DNA of 42,113 bases, from contig NZ_BBIW01000024.1 in assembly GCF_000732325.1 (NCBI RefSeq), forward strand, positions 1 through 42,113. Direction: 5' to 3'. Below are positions 8,125 to 15,857 of this stretch, piece after piece (the first letter of the stretch is position 1; every line of letters starts with the position of its first letter). Under the pieces are notes generated by a model that made no database searches, had not been told where the DNA came from, and worked only from the letters and a program-made list of their open reading frames with translations. The position numbers were made by a program, and so were the translations under genes. The DNA is from Paenibacillus sp. TCA20. Lineage in GTDB: Bacteria; Bacillota; Bacilli; Paenibacillales; Paenibacillaceae.

Positions 8125-8466
8125 ATGAGTATGGCTGAATATAAAGGCAAAGTTCGTAATATTCAAGACACCCCATTTGGTTATACGATGTCAGTGATCG
8201 GCGGCAAATGGAAGATGGTTATCATCTATCTGTTAGCAGAGAATCAACCTGTTAGGTTTAATGATCTCAAGAGACAAATAGGAGCAATTACTTATAAAAT
8301 ATTGAGTTCACAGCTAAAAGAATTGGAAGCAGATGGTCTTGTCGTGCGGAAGGAATATCCACAAGTCCCTCCTAAGGTAGAGTACAGTCTCACAGACAAA
8401 GCAGAGACGCTCTTACCTTTATTAGAAGAATTATGTGAGTGGGGCGTAAAAAATCGAGGCGTGTAA
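8125..8466 (+). CDS. HxlR-family winged-helix regulator
   Basis: Small winged-helix regulator of the HxlR family (about 113 residues). The family core is obvious: CxxC-like position replaced by DTPFGYTMSVIGGKWKM, then VRFNDLKRQIGAITYKILSSQLKELEADGLVVRKEYP and VEYSLTDKAETLLPLLEEL. The frame is open from an ATG at 8059, but AAAGGA upstream of ATG 8125 gives the better start (MSMAEYKGK); the earlier start would run through the candidate operator. HxlR proteins often respond to electrophiles or oxidants; no cysteine stands near the N-terminus here to support a thiol switch. Probably controls itself and the divergent RidA-like gene. Confidence 0.88.
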   Translation: MSMAEYKGKVRNIQDTPFGYTMSVIGGKWKMVIIYLLAENQPVRFNDLKRQIGAITYKILSSQLKELEADGLVVRKEYPQVPPKVEYSLTDKAETLLPLLEELCEWGVKNRGV

Positions 8467-8650
8467 ACTAGGTATTTAGAACCTTCGGCAACATAGAAAA
8501 GCAGCCGTATCACATTGACGCAGCTGCTAATTGAGCATAATGAAGTTTCGTATTCACTTATGAATAGCCTAAAGCAGTCTTTAAAGAGCTTAGACAAAGA
8601 ACTTTTAACTAACACGATGCCTTTTTTGTAGATAGTAAAGGATTTTCAAT

Positions 8651-9640
8651 TCATCCTTTATCAATACATTTCAATACTAGATCCCCGAATTTTCGAATGT
8701 CTTGAATATAATCATACCCTGGGGGATTAGGTCCGAGCTGATTTAACATTCTGACGACCACGACGTGATACTCAGGAATAACTAGAACCGCATTTCCAAA
8801 GAAACCGAATAATTGATAGGAGCCCCGAGGAAGGTCATACCCTAGCTCAGATACAGGCCGGTTCATATCTTTTACCCACCAAAAGAACCCATTTCGAGGT
8901 AAAGCTTCATCAAGCTGACTTGGAGTCACGATGGAAACGGCTTGTTCAAAGATTAAACGAGGCAGTATTTGTTCCCCCTTATACTTCCCCTTATTCAAAA
9001 ACAAGTTTCCCCATTTAGCTAAATCTCGTGTATTTACAAATAAATTCGCCTCACTGCCGTCATTGCTTGAGTATTCTTCATTAACCCATACCAATTTGTC
9101 ATTTTTCTTATGTATCCAGTCTGTGTTCATGAATCCATAAGAGGCAAACACTCGATCCCTTAACACTTGTGCAAGAGATTGGTTAAATACGTTTTGTACG
9201 ATCCTAATAAGCAAATTAACCCCCGCATTATTGTATTTCCAGTCTGTCCCTGGTGGGAATAGCCTTTCGTTTGGTCCTTGCAGGCCATGAGTATGTGTCA
9301 GGATATGCCGTATGGTTGTATTGTGTATAACCTTCACGTTTGTATCTTCTAAATAGTCTACGATGTAATCGTCAATACTTCTTATTTTCCCTTCATAGAG
9401 CGCAAGGCTGATTGCCAGACCAAGATAGGTTTTGCGAATGGATGCTACATTGAACTGTGAATCTTCATCTATTGATCGACTGTTAGGGGACTTATCATGA
9501 TAGCCAGAATAACATTCATTTACGATCTGATTATTTTGCATGACCAGGACTGATGATCCGGATGCAGAAATTTGATTCCTGATCTCCTCCACATGATCAT
9601 TAAGCTCATAAAAAGTGTGAATTGATTGATTAAGATTCAT
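8651..9640 (-). CDS. Serine hydrolase of the beta-lactamase/class C fold
   Basis: 329-residue member of the beta-lactamase-related serine hydrolase family (PF00144-type; penicillin-binding protein, esterase and amidase relatives). It has the nucleophile motif S67-I-R-K70, the tyrosine motif Y136-N-N and a conserved THTHGL loop. There is no signal peptide or membrane segment, so the product is probably cytoplasmic, unlike many relatives. Start ATG 9640 follows GGAGGGG by 7 nt. It is a single gene, followed only by a short hairpin without a U tract. Substrate unknown. Confidence 0.88.
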   Translation of the reverse strand: MNLNQSIHTFYELNDHVEEIRNQISASGSSVLVMQNNQIVNECYSGYHDKSPNSRSIDEDSQFNVASIRKTYLGLAISLALYEGKIRSIDDYIVDYLEDTNVKVIHNTTIRHILTHTHGLQGPNERLFPPGTDWKYNNAGVNLLIRIVQNVFNQSLAQVLRDRVFASYGFMNTDWIHKKNDKLVWVNEEYSSNDGSEANLFVNTRDLAKWGNLFLNKGKYKGEQILPRLIFEQAVSIVTPSQLDEALPRNGFFWWVKDMNRPVSELGYDLPRGSYQLFGFFGNAVLVIPEYHVVVVRMLNQLGPNPPGYDYIQDIRKFGDLVLKCIDKG

Positions 9641-9766
9641 GGTACCCCTCCGTTAATGGAACTTCTAAATCAAATATTCGACAGTTCACTACATTAACCT
9701 GCCCGTTCATTAGGTTGATAACTGTTCGTTCTCTCCAATGTTTCAAGCAGGCATCTGAACTTTATA

Positions 9767-9795
9767 TTGATTATTTTTCCAATACAGGATATTTT
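9767..9795 (+). promoter_or_regulatory. Promoter of the leader/phosphotransferase transcript
   Basis: TTGATT (9767-9772), a 17-nt spacer and TATTTT (9790-9795) form a plausible sigma-A promoter. The resulting leader before the phosphotransferase gene would be about 230 nt long. Confidence 0.55.
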
Positions 9796-9846
9796 ATATT
9801 TAGCTTAGTGATAAGCAAGTTCCTGACACGAAGGGAGATGTTTTTA

Positions 9847-9879
9847 ATGGCTGCGACTTATATGGTGGTTCTGTCTTAG
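9847..9879 (+). CDS. Putative leader peptide (10 codons)
   Basis: A ten-codon frame, MAATYMVVLS, has a good ribosome site (AGGGAG ending 9 nt before the ATG). Its stop lies 14 nt before the first of two stem-loops that precede the phosphotransferase gene, the geometry expected for ribosome-mediated attenuation. Its role is inferred from position; the peptide itself is not recognised. Confidence 0.5.
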   Translation: MAATYMVVLS

Positions 9880-9892
9880 AAACTGAATAGCA

Positions 9893-9940
9893 GGCATGCA
9901 CAATTAGGAGCGGGAAAACGCCCGTATTATTTGGTATGCC
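9893..9940 (+). promoter_or_regulatory. Leader stem-loop, possible antiterminator region
   Basis: GGCAT (9893-9897) pairs with ATGCC (9936-9940), enclosing an inner CGGG/CCCG hairpin (9911-9914 and 9921-9924). The CGTATT at 9923-9928 could instead pair, with one wobble, with GATACG in the left arm of the terminator at 9976, giving two mutually exclusive folds. Confidence 0.45.
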
Positions 9941-9975
9941 ATCCAAAGTAACCTTTCGTGAATATTGCTGTTTGC

Positions 9976-10002
9976 AGATACGATGAAGGTCGTATCTTTT
10001 TT
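9976..10002 (+). terminator. Leader terminator (attenuator) upstream of the phosphotransferase gene
   Basis: Perfect 8-bp stem AGATACGA/TCGTATCT (9976-9983 and 9990-9997), a 6-nt loop and a run of six T. It lies 33 nt before the downstream start codon and after a promoter and leader peptide, so it probably acts as a conditional terminator. It does not lie behind any plus-strand gene that it could simply end. Confidence 0.8.
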
Positions 10003-10034
10003 GCGTCTAACAAACAATATTAAAGGAGCTAAAA

Positions 10035-11045
10035 ATGAATATTAAAATTGATGCACTGATCCATGCCTTAAGCCAGCAGTTCAAGACCCATATTATCTCC
10101 ACTGACTTTCAAACAATATCGTTACAAGGCGGCACAGTAGGAAATGTGTACCTCGTTACTGGGAACGCCGAAACCATGGATGGCGACAAATTGCCATACC
10201 ATATTGTGCTCAAAAACCAGAAGAAATGGGACCGATACGGCGATCCGGGTTCTTGGCGTCGGGAATATGATCTCTATGCATCTGATCTGGGAGCGACGTT
10301 CTCGGATGCCTTACGCTGGCCGACATGTTATTACGCGAAGATGAATGCCGAAGAAGATGAATTCCAGTTATGGCTGGAATATATCGATGGCGTATCTGGT
10401 TTAGACTTGACTGGTGATATGTATGAGCACGCCGCGCTGGAGTTAGGCCGCTATCAAGGCAAGCTGTACGCAGAGCAGCCCGCTGTACTGCAGAGTCTGA
10501 CTAACCTGAGCCCTGCGGATCTCATGAAGAATAGGTATCTTCATTACCGGTCATGGCCGGTCGTCTACGATTATATCCGCTCGGAGGACTGTGCTTTCCC
10601 GCAGCATGCGCGGCAAATGCTTATCGATATCGATGAGCACTCAGATGAGATATTTGCCCGCATCCAGAAATTGCCCCTCGTGCTGTGCCACCGGGACTTC
10701 TGGGTCACCAACCTGATCTATGCAGAGGATAAAATCGCGCTCATCGACTGGGATACATCCGGATGGGGCTACCTGGGCGAAGATCTCGCAAGCCTGATTG
10801 CGGATGAAGCGGATATTCATCATATGGTCGAATACTACCAGCGATGTGTCCCTGCGTATTACAAAGGATTTTCGGCATATGCGAATGTCCCTCCTCTCAC
10901 CGAGCATTGTGTCCACGAGATGATCCTTCTCGCATTCGGATACAGGCTGGTGGAGTGGTATCTCCACACTGAGGAGGATGAAGAGAAGACCATGCATGTC
11001 GATACACTCCAAAAAATCTATGAAATGAAGAGCATTCCTGTATAG
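10035..11045 (+). CDS. APH-fold phosphotransferase (aminoglycoside/choline kinase-like)
   Basis: 336-residue kinase-fold protein with the catalytic loop LCHRDFWVTNLIY (HxDxxxxN) and the metal-binding IDWDTSGWGYLGEDLA, as in aminoglycoside, macrolide and choline/homoserine kinases. The N-lobe has VYLVTG and the probable ATP lysine in YHIVLKNQ. No signal peptide. Start ATG follows AAAGGAG by 7 nt. Its substrate cannot be told from sequence. The leader peptide and terminator in front suggest induction by something that stalls ribosomes, which would fit an antibiotic-resistance kinase, but this is inference. It ends before a strong bidirectional terminator. Confidence 0.88.
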   Translation: MNIKIDALIHALSQQFKTHIISTDFQTISLQGGTVGNVYLVTGNAETMDGDKLPYHIVLKNQKKWDRYGDPGSWRREYDLYASDLGATFSDALRWPTCYYAKMNAEEDEFQLWLEYIDGVSGLDLTGDMYEHAALELGRYQGKLYAEQPAVLQSLTNLSPADLMKNRYLHYRSWPVVYDYIRSEDCAFPQHARQMLIDIDEHSDEIFARIQKLPLVLCHRDFWVTNLIYAEDKIALIDWDTSGWGYLGEDLASLIADEADIHHMVEYYQRCVPAYYKGFSAYANVPPLTEHCVHEMILLAFGYRLVEWYLHTEEDEEKTMHVDTLQKIYEMKSIPV

Positions 11046-11057
11046 AATTAACTCTTA

Positions 11058-11107
11058 AAAAAAGAGCTCCGAAAACCCTTGATTGCAGTGGGTTTTCGGA
11101 GCTCTTT
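11058..11107. terminator. Bidirectional terminator between phosphotransferase and nadE
   Basis: Perfect 18-bp stem (11061-11078 and 11090-11107) with an 11-nt loop. A/T tracts on both sides let it end both the plus-strand phosphotransferase and the minus-strand NAD operon. Confidence 0.9.
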
Positions 11108-11201
11108 AAATTTACTTTTTAGATACTAAATTAAGGATTATCAATCTGGGAATTTCTACTTTAGAGATTCGGGGTATACGGTCAAATTTGATCCTTACGA
11201 C

Positions 11202-12020
11202 TTACTTCCACCATTCATCCTGTGGAGTAACCGGAAGCTCTCTTTTATGCTGTGAAGCCTTGTAACGCGCTTCGATCTTCGCCGCAGATGTCGAATCAAC
11301 CTCATGTCCAGTAAGATAGCTGTCCAGTGTCTCATATGTGATTCCTAGCTCGGTCTCGTCTGCTTGCTGAGGCTTATTGTCCAATAGATCGGCTGTCGGA
11401 GTCTTCAAATACAAACGTTCCGAGGCACCAAGCTCCTTCAGCAGCTCCCGGCCCTGGCTCTTCGATAGTCCCGAGAGGGGAATGAGATCTGCGCCGCCGT
11501 CTCCAAACTTGGTGAAAAATCCCGTAATCGCTTCTGCAGCGTGATCTGTACCAATGACCAGAGCTCCGCGTTCGCCTGCAACCGCATATTGCACGATCAT
11601 ACGCATTCTGGCTTTGACGTTCCCTTTGTGGTAATCTGCCAAGGCTTGCCCTGCGGCTGAATTATACTCACTTGTGAAGGCATTTACCGAGTCTTCGATA
11701 TTAAATACGACTGTATCGTCTGGTTGAATGAACTCAATAGCTGCCATCGCATCCGCCTCATCGAGCTGAGTTCCGTAAGGTAGGCGAATTGCAGTAAAGC
11801 GTGCTTCATATCCTTCCTCGCGCAGCGATTCCACGGCCAGTTGCGCCAGTCTCCCGGCTAATGTGGAATCCTGTCCGCCGCTGATGCCGAGCACGTATCC
11901 TTTGGCTCCTGTCTTTTTACAATAATCCTTCAGGAAATTCACTCTTGCGCTGATCTCTTCACTTGCGATAATACTAGGCTTTACATTCAGTTCTTCTATG
12001 ATTTGTTTTTGAGTATTCAT
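11202..12020 (-). CDS. nadE: NH3-dependent NAD+ synthetase NadE
   Basis: Last step of NAD synthesis: ATP-dependent amidation of nicotinate adenine dinucleotide to NAD. The PP-loop GISGGQDSTLAGRL is clear, along with GTDHAAEAITGFFTKFGDGGADLIPLSGL-type substrate loops. The 272-residue length without a nitrilase domain marks the ammonia-dependent form. The frame extends to 12056, but AGGGAGG 8 nt before ATG 12020 fixes the start at MNTQKQ. It is the last gene of the pncA-pncB-nadD-nadE operon, 32 nt after nadD. Confidence 0.96.
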   Translation of the reverse strand: MNTQKQIIEELNVKPSIIASEEISARVNFLKDYCKKTGAKGYVLGISGGQDSTLAGRLAQLAVESLREEGYEARFTAIRLPYGTQLDEADAMAAIEFIQPDDTVVFNIEDSVNAFTSEYNSAAGQALADYHKGNVKARMRMIVQYAVAGERGALVIGTDHAAEAITGFFTKFGDGGADLIPLSGLSKSQGRELLKELGASERLYLKTPTADLLDNKPQQADETELGITYETLDSYLTGHEVDSTSAAKIEARYKASQHKRELPVTPQDEWWK

Positions 12021-12052
12021 TTGTTGGTTCCTCCCTATTTTTGATGTAAAAA

Positions 12053-12667
12053 TCATTTATATAATTGATGTTTTTTAATATAGTCATAGCATGGATCAGG
12101 GACTAAATAGCGGGGTTCGCCCCCCATCTTCAACTCATCTCTGATATAGCTTGAGCTGATCTCCATGGCCAGACCCTTATCAATCAAGTGAAACGTGTAT
12201 CCATCATCCGAGTTCCTGAGAATCGGCGATTTGCTGATTGCAGACAACATGTTGATTCCGTCCCGAGCCATAACGATAAATTTATTCTCGCGAATAAGCT
12301 CCTCTGCCCGGCTCCATTTGCCCTCTCCGATATCCACAAGCAGATCGGCACCCATGATAAAGTAGATTTCATCATCCGGGAACTTCTCTCTGTAATGTCT
12401 AAGGGTGAGGTAGGTCGCGATTTCCCAGCCAAGCTGCTGCATTTCGTAAGGATCTGCTTCAAACTTGGGATTGTTCTGAATCGCCATGTTAATCATGTTC
12501 ATTCGATGCTCGTCGCTGACATTCATCGTTTTGTCCTGGCGCTTGCTTGAGCAAGGCAGGAAGATCACTTTATCCAGCTTGGCACGGTGAGCCACTGTAC
12601 TGGCCGTCCATAAATGTACGTTCGTAATAGGATCGAAGGACGATCCGTAGATACCTATTTTCGCCAC
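12053..12667 (-). CDS. nadD: Nicotinate-nucleotide adenylyltransferase NadD
   Basis: Transfers AMP from ATP to nicotinate mononucleotide, giving nicotinate adenine dinucleotide. The nucleotidyltransferase signature YGSSFDPITNVHL is at the N-terminus (residues 7-19; the usual HxGH is TNVH here) and the second motif ISSSYIR near the C-terminus. Size (204 residues) is normal. The start is a GTG (12665-12667) with AAGGAGGG just upstream. It sits 13 nt after pncB. Because this operon carries its own salvage enzymes, nadD here may be an extra copy beside a housekeeping gene elsewhere; that cannot be seen. Confidence 0.92.
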   Translation of the reverse strand: MAKIGIYGSSFDPITNVHLWTASTVAHRAKLDKVIFLPCSSKRQDKTMNVSDEHRMNMINMAIQNNPKFEADPYEMQQLGWEIATYLTLRHYREKFPDDEIYFIMGADLLVDIGEGKWSRAEELIRENKFIVMARDGINMLSAISKSPILRNSDDGYTFHLIDKGLAMEISSSYIRDELKMGGEPRYLVPDPCYDYIKKHQLYK

Positions 12668-12680
12668 CGACGCTCCCTCC

Positions 12681-14165
12681 TTACTCTTTCATGGCTGCGG
12701 CCACTCTCTGCCTCACTTCATCAATCCGCTTCATCTTATTGTCCCAGCACGCTTTACTCAGATTAACCGGGTATTCTGCCGGATTCAGTGTCCGCTTATA
12801 TTCATCCCATAAAAGACTAAGATTACGGTTAAGAAAATCTCGACTTTCTTGGAGTGTCGGAAGCTTATACACCAATTCTCCGCCTGCAAAAATCGTATGA
12901 TAAAGCGCTCTGGCTTCAAACTCAGTAACGAATTTACCTATATACGTATGCACTGGATGGAACATATGGAGACGTTCCTCCTTGGACGGCTCCTCATGAT
13001 CGAGTGCAATATAGTCGCCTTCCGACTTGCCATTCGTTTTATTGATAATGCGGTACACCTTTTTCCGGCCAGGGGTCGATATTTTTTCCGGATTAGAGCT
13101 AATCTTGATCGTATCTGCCATCTGCCCGTTCTCATCCTCGATCGCAATCAGCTTATATACCGCGCCAAGCGCAGGCTGATCGTAGGCCGTGATAAGCTTG
13201 GTTCCTACACCCCAGACATCAATTCGTGCACCTTGTGACTTCAGATTCATGATCGTTTGTTCATCCAGATCGTTGGATGCGTAAATCTGAGCTTCGGTAT
13301 ATCCCGCTTCATCCAGCATCCTGCGAGCTTCCTTGGACAGATAAGCCAAGTCCCCGCTGTCTAAACGAATTCCCTTGAACTTAATTCGGTCACCCAGCTC
13401 CTTCGCAACCTGAATCGCCGTAGGCACACCTGACCTCAGTGTGTCATAAGTATCAACCAAAAATACACAGTCTTGATGAGTTTCTCCATATTTTCGGAAG
13501 GCCATGTATTCGTCTCGGTACGCTTGAACCATCGAATGGGCATGTGTTCCTGCGACAGGAATGCCGAACAGCTTCCCTGCTCTCACATTGGAGGTGGCAT
13601 CGAATCCTGCAAGATAAGCGGCCCGGGTTCCCCATATGGCTGCATCCATCTCCTGTGCTCTTCGTGTCCCGAATTCAACACATGAATCGGTGGCAGCGGC
13701 CTGCTTGATGCGAGATGCCTTCGTTGCAATCAGGGTTTGGAAGTTAACAATGTTCAGAATGGCCGTCTCCACGAGCTGTGCTTCTGCCAGTGGTGCCTCA
13801 ATGCGCATTAACGGTTCATTTGCAAATACGAGCTCCCCTTCCTGCATCGAATATACCGTACCCGTGAATCTCAGCCCTTGCAAATATTGAAGATATGCCT
13901 CTTCGTACCCTTCTTCACGCAGATACGCCAGATCGCTCTCTGTAAAGGAAAAACCCTTCAAATAACGTATTACCCGTTCTAAGCCGGCAAAAACAGCATA
14001 TCCGTTCTGAAAAGGAAGCTTGCGAAAATATACCTCAAAGACGGCTTTGCGCTCATGCATGTTATCCCGCCAATAAGCCTCTGCCATGTTGATCTGATAT
14101 TTATCCGTATGCAGTGCCATACTGTCATCCTGATGCTGCAACTGCATAAGCTCGATTTTGTTCAT
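12681..14165 (-). CDS. pncB: Nicotinate phosphoribosyltransferase PncB
   Basis: Converts nicotinate and PRPP to nicotinate mononucleotide, the committing step of the Preiss-Handler pathway. It is 494 residues, as expected for the Gram-positive long form. Recognisable parts are ALHTDKYQINMAEAYW at the N-terminus, FGTRRAQEMDAAIWGTRAAYLAGFDATSN, GTHAHSMVQAY and FKGIRLDSGDLAYLSKEARRMLD. ATG 14165 follows GGAGG by 9 nt and overlaps the pncA stop by 4 nt (ATGA), so translation is coupled. Confidence 0.96.
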   Translation of the reverse strand: MNKIELMQLQHQDDSMALHTDKYQINMAEAYWRDNMHERKAVFEVYFRKLPFQNGYAVFAGLERVIRYLKGFSFTESDLAYLREEGYEEAYLQYLQGLRFTGTVYSMQEGELVFANEPLMRIEAPLAEAQLVETAILNIVNFQTLIATKASRIKQAAATDSCVEFGTRRAQEMDAAIWGTRAAYLAGFDATSNVRAGKLFGIPVAGTHAHSMVQAYRDEYMAFRKYGETHQDCVFLVDTYDTLRSGVPTAIQVAKELGDRIKFKGIRLDSGDLAYLSKEARRMLDEAGYTEAQIYASNDLDEQTIMNLKSQGARIDVWGVGTKLITAYDQPALGAVYKLIAIEDENGQMADTIKISSNPEKISTPGRKKVYRIINKTNGKSEGDYIALDHEEPSKEERLHMFHPVHTYIGKFVTEFEARALYHTIFAGGELVYKLPTLQESRDFLNRNLSLLWDEYKRTLNPAEYPVNLSKACWDNKMKRIDEVRQRVAAAMKE

Positions 14166-14740
14166 CGTATAGTTCCTCCATTTCTATAGATCGCTGCACC
14201 GAGTGTTTCTGCAAAATGTCCGATGGCCCAGTGATGCCCCTCTGTGTTGAAGCTGGCAACTGCATCCTCATGAACAACGATTTGATAACCTTTATTGTAA
14301 GCATCTACTGCCGTATGCAGAACGCATATATCGGTACAGACGCCTACAAGATGCAGCTCCTCTACTCTGCGTTCCCGGAGCCTCAGTTCCAGATCTGTTC
14401 CTTGAAATGCACTATATCTTGTCTTGTCGATCCAAAATACATTCTCGCTCTTCTTATTATGCTGATAAATCTTCTCCAGTTCACCATAGAGCATACGGCC
14501 ACTTGTGCCCTTGATATTGTGTTGCGGATAGAGCTTTGTTTCAGGATGATAAGGGTCGCTTGCTTGATGCACATCTACTGTAAAAAAGACAAGCTCCCCT
14601 TTCTGAATGAACTCTTCGGTTAGCTCTGCAATTCTGCGTTCAATTCGCTGTCCGGGTTCACCACAGGTCAATGCACCATCACTAGCTACAAAGTCTTGCG
14701 TATAGTCAATATGGATCAATGCTTTCTTATTGTTCATCAT
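14162..14740 (-). CDS. pncA: Nicotinamidase PncA (isochorismatase-like cysteine hydrolase)
   Basis: Deamidates nicotinamide to nicotinate, feeding PncB. The expected catalytic set is visible: Asp in HIDYTQDF, Lys in IDKTRYSAF, and Cys in the GVCTDICVLHT motif; metal-binding DVHQxxDPYH is present. The context (pncB, nadD and nadE downstream) makes nicotinamide the likely substrate within this broad family. The start has two consecutive ATGs (14738-14740, 14735-14737) with AAAGGAG 13 nt upstream, a rather long spacing. First gene of the operon, behind a dyad shared with nrtR. Confidence 0.94.
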   Translation of the reverse strand: MMNNKKALIHIDYTQDFVASDGALTCGEPGQRIERRIAELTEEFIQKGELVFFTVDVHQASDPYHPETKLYPQHNIKGTSGRMLYGELEKIYQHNKKSENVFWIDKTRYSAFQGTDLELRLRERRVEELHLVGVCTDICVLHTAVDAYNKGYQIVVHEDAVASFNTEGHHWAIGHFAETLGAAIYRNGGTIR

Positions 14741-14771
14741 TAACCAATAACAGCTCCTTTAACATTTAATT

Positions 14772-14791
14772 TAACTATTACATAATTGTTA
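14772..14791 (-). promoter_or_regulatory. Candidate NrtR operator upstream of the pncA operon
   Basis: TAAC-N12-GTTA dyad. On the minus strand it reads TAACAATTAT followed by N6 and GTTA, the same half-sequence and spacing as the site before nrtR (15715-15734). Confidence 0.6.
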
Positions 14792-14864
14792 ATTAATAAG
14801 ATAAATAAAAATGATACTTGTGTGAATCCTGCTGAGTCCTGAGGTATCCTATCAGAGTTTTATT

Positions 14865-14903
14865 CTGACAGCACTTCACAATGTTATTGCAAAGTGCTGT
14901 CAG
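14865..14903. terminator. Hairpin between nrtR and pncA, possible terminator
   Basis: Perfect 12-bp stem CTGACAGCACTT/AAGTGCTGTCAG with a 15-nt loop, starting 9 nt past the nrtR stop. The tail on the minus strand (AATAAAAC) is not a proper U tract, so termination strength is uncertain; it may allow read-through into pncA. Confidence 0.5.
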
Positions 14904-14911
14904 ACAAAGAG

Positions 14912-15688
14912 TTACAGCTTCGCATGATAGATCGACTTATTCAAGGACACATCAACAAATCGGTATAGCTGCGTCGGCCTTTTTGACGTTCTCGTCGTCT
15001 TCTGCCCCGCTACTTCCTGAATAAAAGGCAGTGTCTTGATCTTTCTTGCGAAGGCAGCCTCTAACGTTATTGCTGAATCATCTGTGACGGTAAGCAGAAC
15101 GGCCTGTAGCTCAGAGTACGTAAATTCTGCCGGTAGGAATTGTTTGGCAACGGTTGTTTCGAGCAGCTTCTGCTTAATGACCTGTATAGCGTCCTTGATA
15201 ATGACTGCATGATCAAACGCCAGATCAAGCTCAAGCACCTCGCTGACCGAGAACAGCTGCACATCCGCTGCATCATCATTGGCTTCTCTTGCGGATAGCT
15301 CATGCTCTGGAACGATGGCAAAATGGGCATTCGTGATAATCCAGCCTCTCGGATCACGCCCCGGCTTATCATACACGCCAAAGTGCTCCAAATGAATATT
15401 CTGTATCCCTGTTTCCTCATGCAGCTCGCGCTCAGCGCTCTGGAAGGCTGTTTCCTTCGGATCTACAAACCCACCAGGAAGCGCCCATTTACCCGCCTCA
15501 ATATTTGGCTTACCTTCACTATTCACCATGCTTCTCTGGATCAGCATAATTCTCAAATCCATCACGGGAGGTCTGAACTCCTCATTTCGGACGGGAACAA
15601 TGGTGAACACAGCAATGTCTGAAGTATAGCCATCCGGTGTTCTATATTTCTTGATATCGTAGTGTTCCATTGCTTCTGTGTTAGACAT
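14912..15688 (-). CDS. nrtR: NrtR-type Nudix transcriptional regulator of NAD metabolism
   Basis: Two-domain regulator with an N-terminal Nudix domain (about residues 15-150) and a C-terminal winged helix (about 160-255; LPAEFTYSELQAVL...FARKIKTLP). NrtR proteins bind ADP-ribose and repress NAD biosynthesis genes. The Nudix box (GGFVDPKETAFQSAERELHEETGI region) is intact, including REL-HEETGI, so hydrolase activity may be retained; in many NrtRs it is lost. The frame extends to 15856, but GAGGAG 9 nt before ATG 15688 fixes the start at MSNTEAMEHY. It lies upstream of pncA on the same strand, with a matching dyad before each. Confidence 0.9.
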   Translation of the reverse strand: MSNTEAMEHYDIKKYRTPDGYTSDIAVFTIVPVRNEEFRPPVMDLRIMLIQRSMVNSEGKPNIEAGKWALPGGFVDPKETAFQSAERELHEETGIQNIHLEHFGVYDKPGRDPRGWIITNAHFAIVPEHELSAREANDDAADVQLFSVSEVLELDLAFDHAVIIKDAIQVIKQKLLETTVAKQFLPAEFTYSELQAVLLTVTDDSAITLEAAFARKIKTLPFIQEVAGQKTTRTSKRPTQLYRFVDVSLNKSIYHAKL

Positions 15689-15714
15689 TGCTATGATCTC
15701 CTCAGGTAATTTAA

Positions 15715-15734
15715 TAACAATTATCAATTTGTTA
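15715..15734 (-). promoter_or_regulatory. Candidate NrtR operator upstream of nrtR
   Basis: TAAC-N12-GTTA dyad that also contains the inverted repeat ACAATTA/TAATTGT (15717-15739). Located 26-46 nt before the nrtR start, compatible with autoregulation; see the matching site before pncA. Confidence 0.6.
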
Positions 15735-15787
15735 ATTGTATTATATGCAAGACAGCATTCTTTGTCAACCAAATATTTGAAATAAAT

Positions 15788-15824
15788 AAATCCCCCGGCT
15801 AGGATCACAAAAGCCGGGGGATTT
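15788..15824 (-). terminator. Rho-independent terminator after the NAGPA/metallophosphoesterase gene
   Basis: Perfect 13-bp stem AAATCCCCCGGCT/AGCCGGGGGATTT with an 11-nt loop. On the minus strand it is followed by a TTTATTTATTT-like tail. It lies 34 nt past the stop of the large gene. Confidence 0.88.
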
Positions 15825-15857
15825 ACTAATACAACTTTTTTGTCACTGAGAAACAAC

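Noticed and set aside
8484..8535. Terminator after the HxlR gene
   Set aside because: AGCAGC/GCTGCT stem with a long loop lacks a U tract on either strand.
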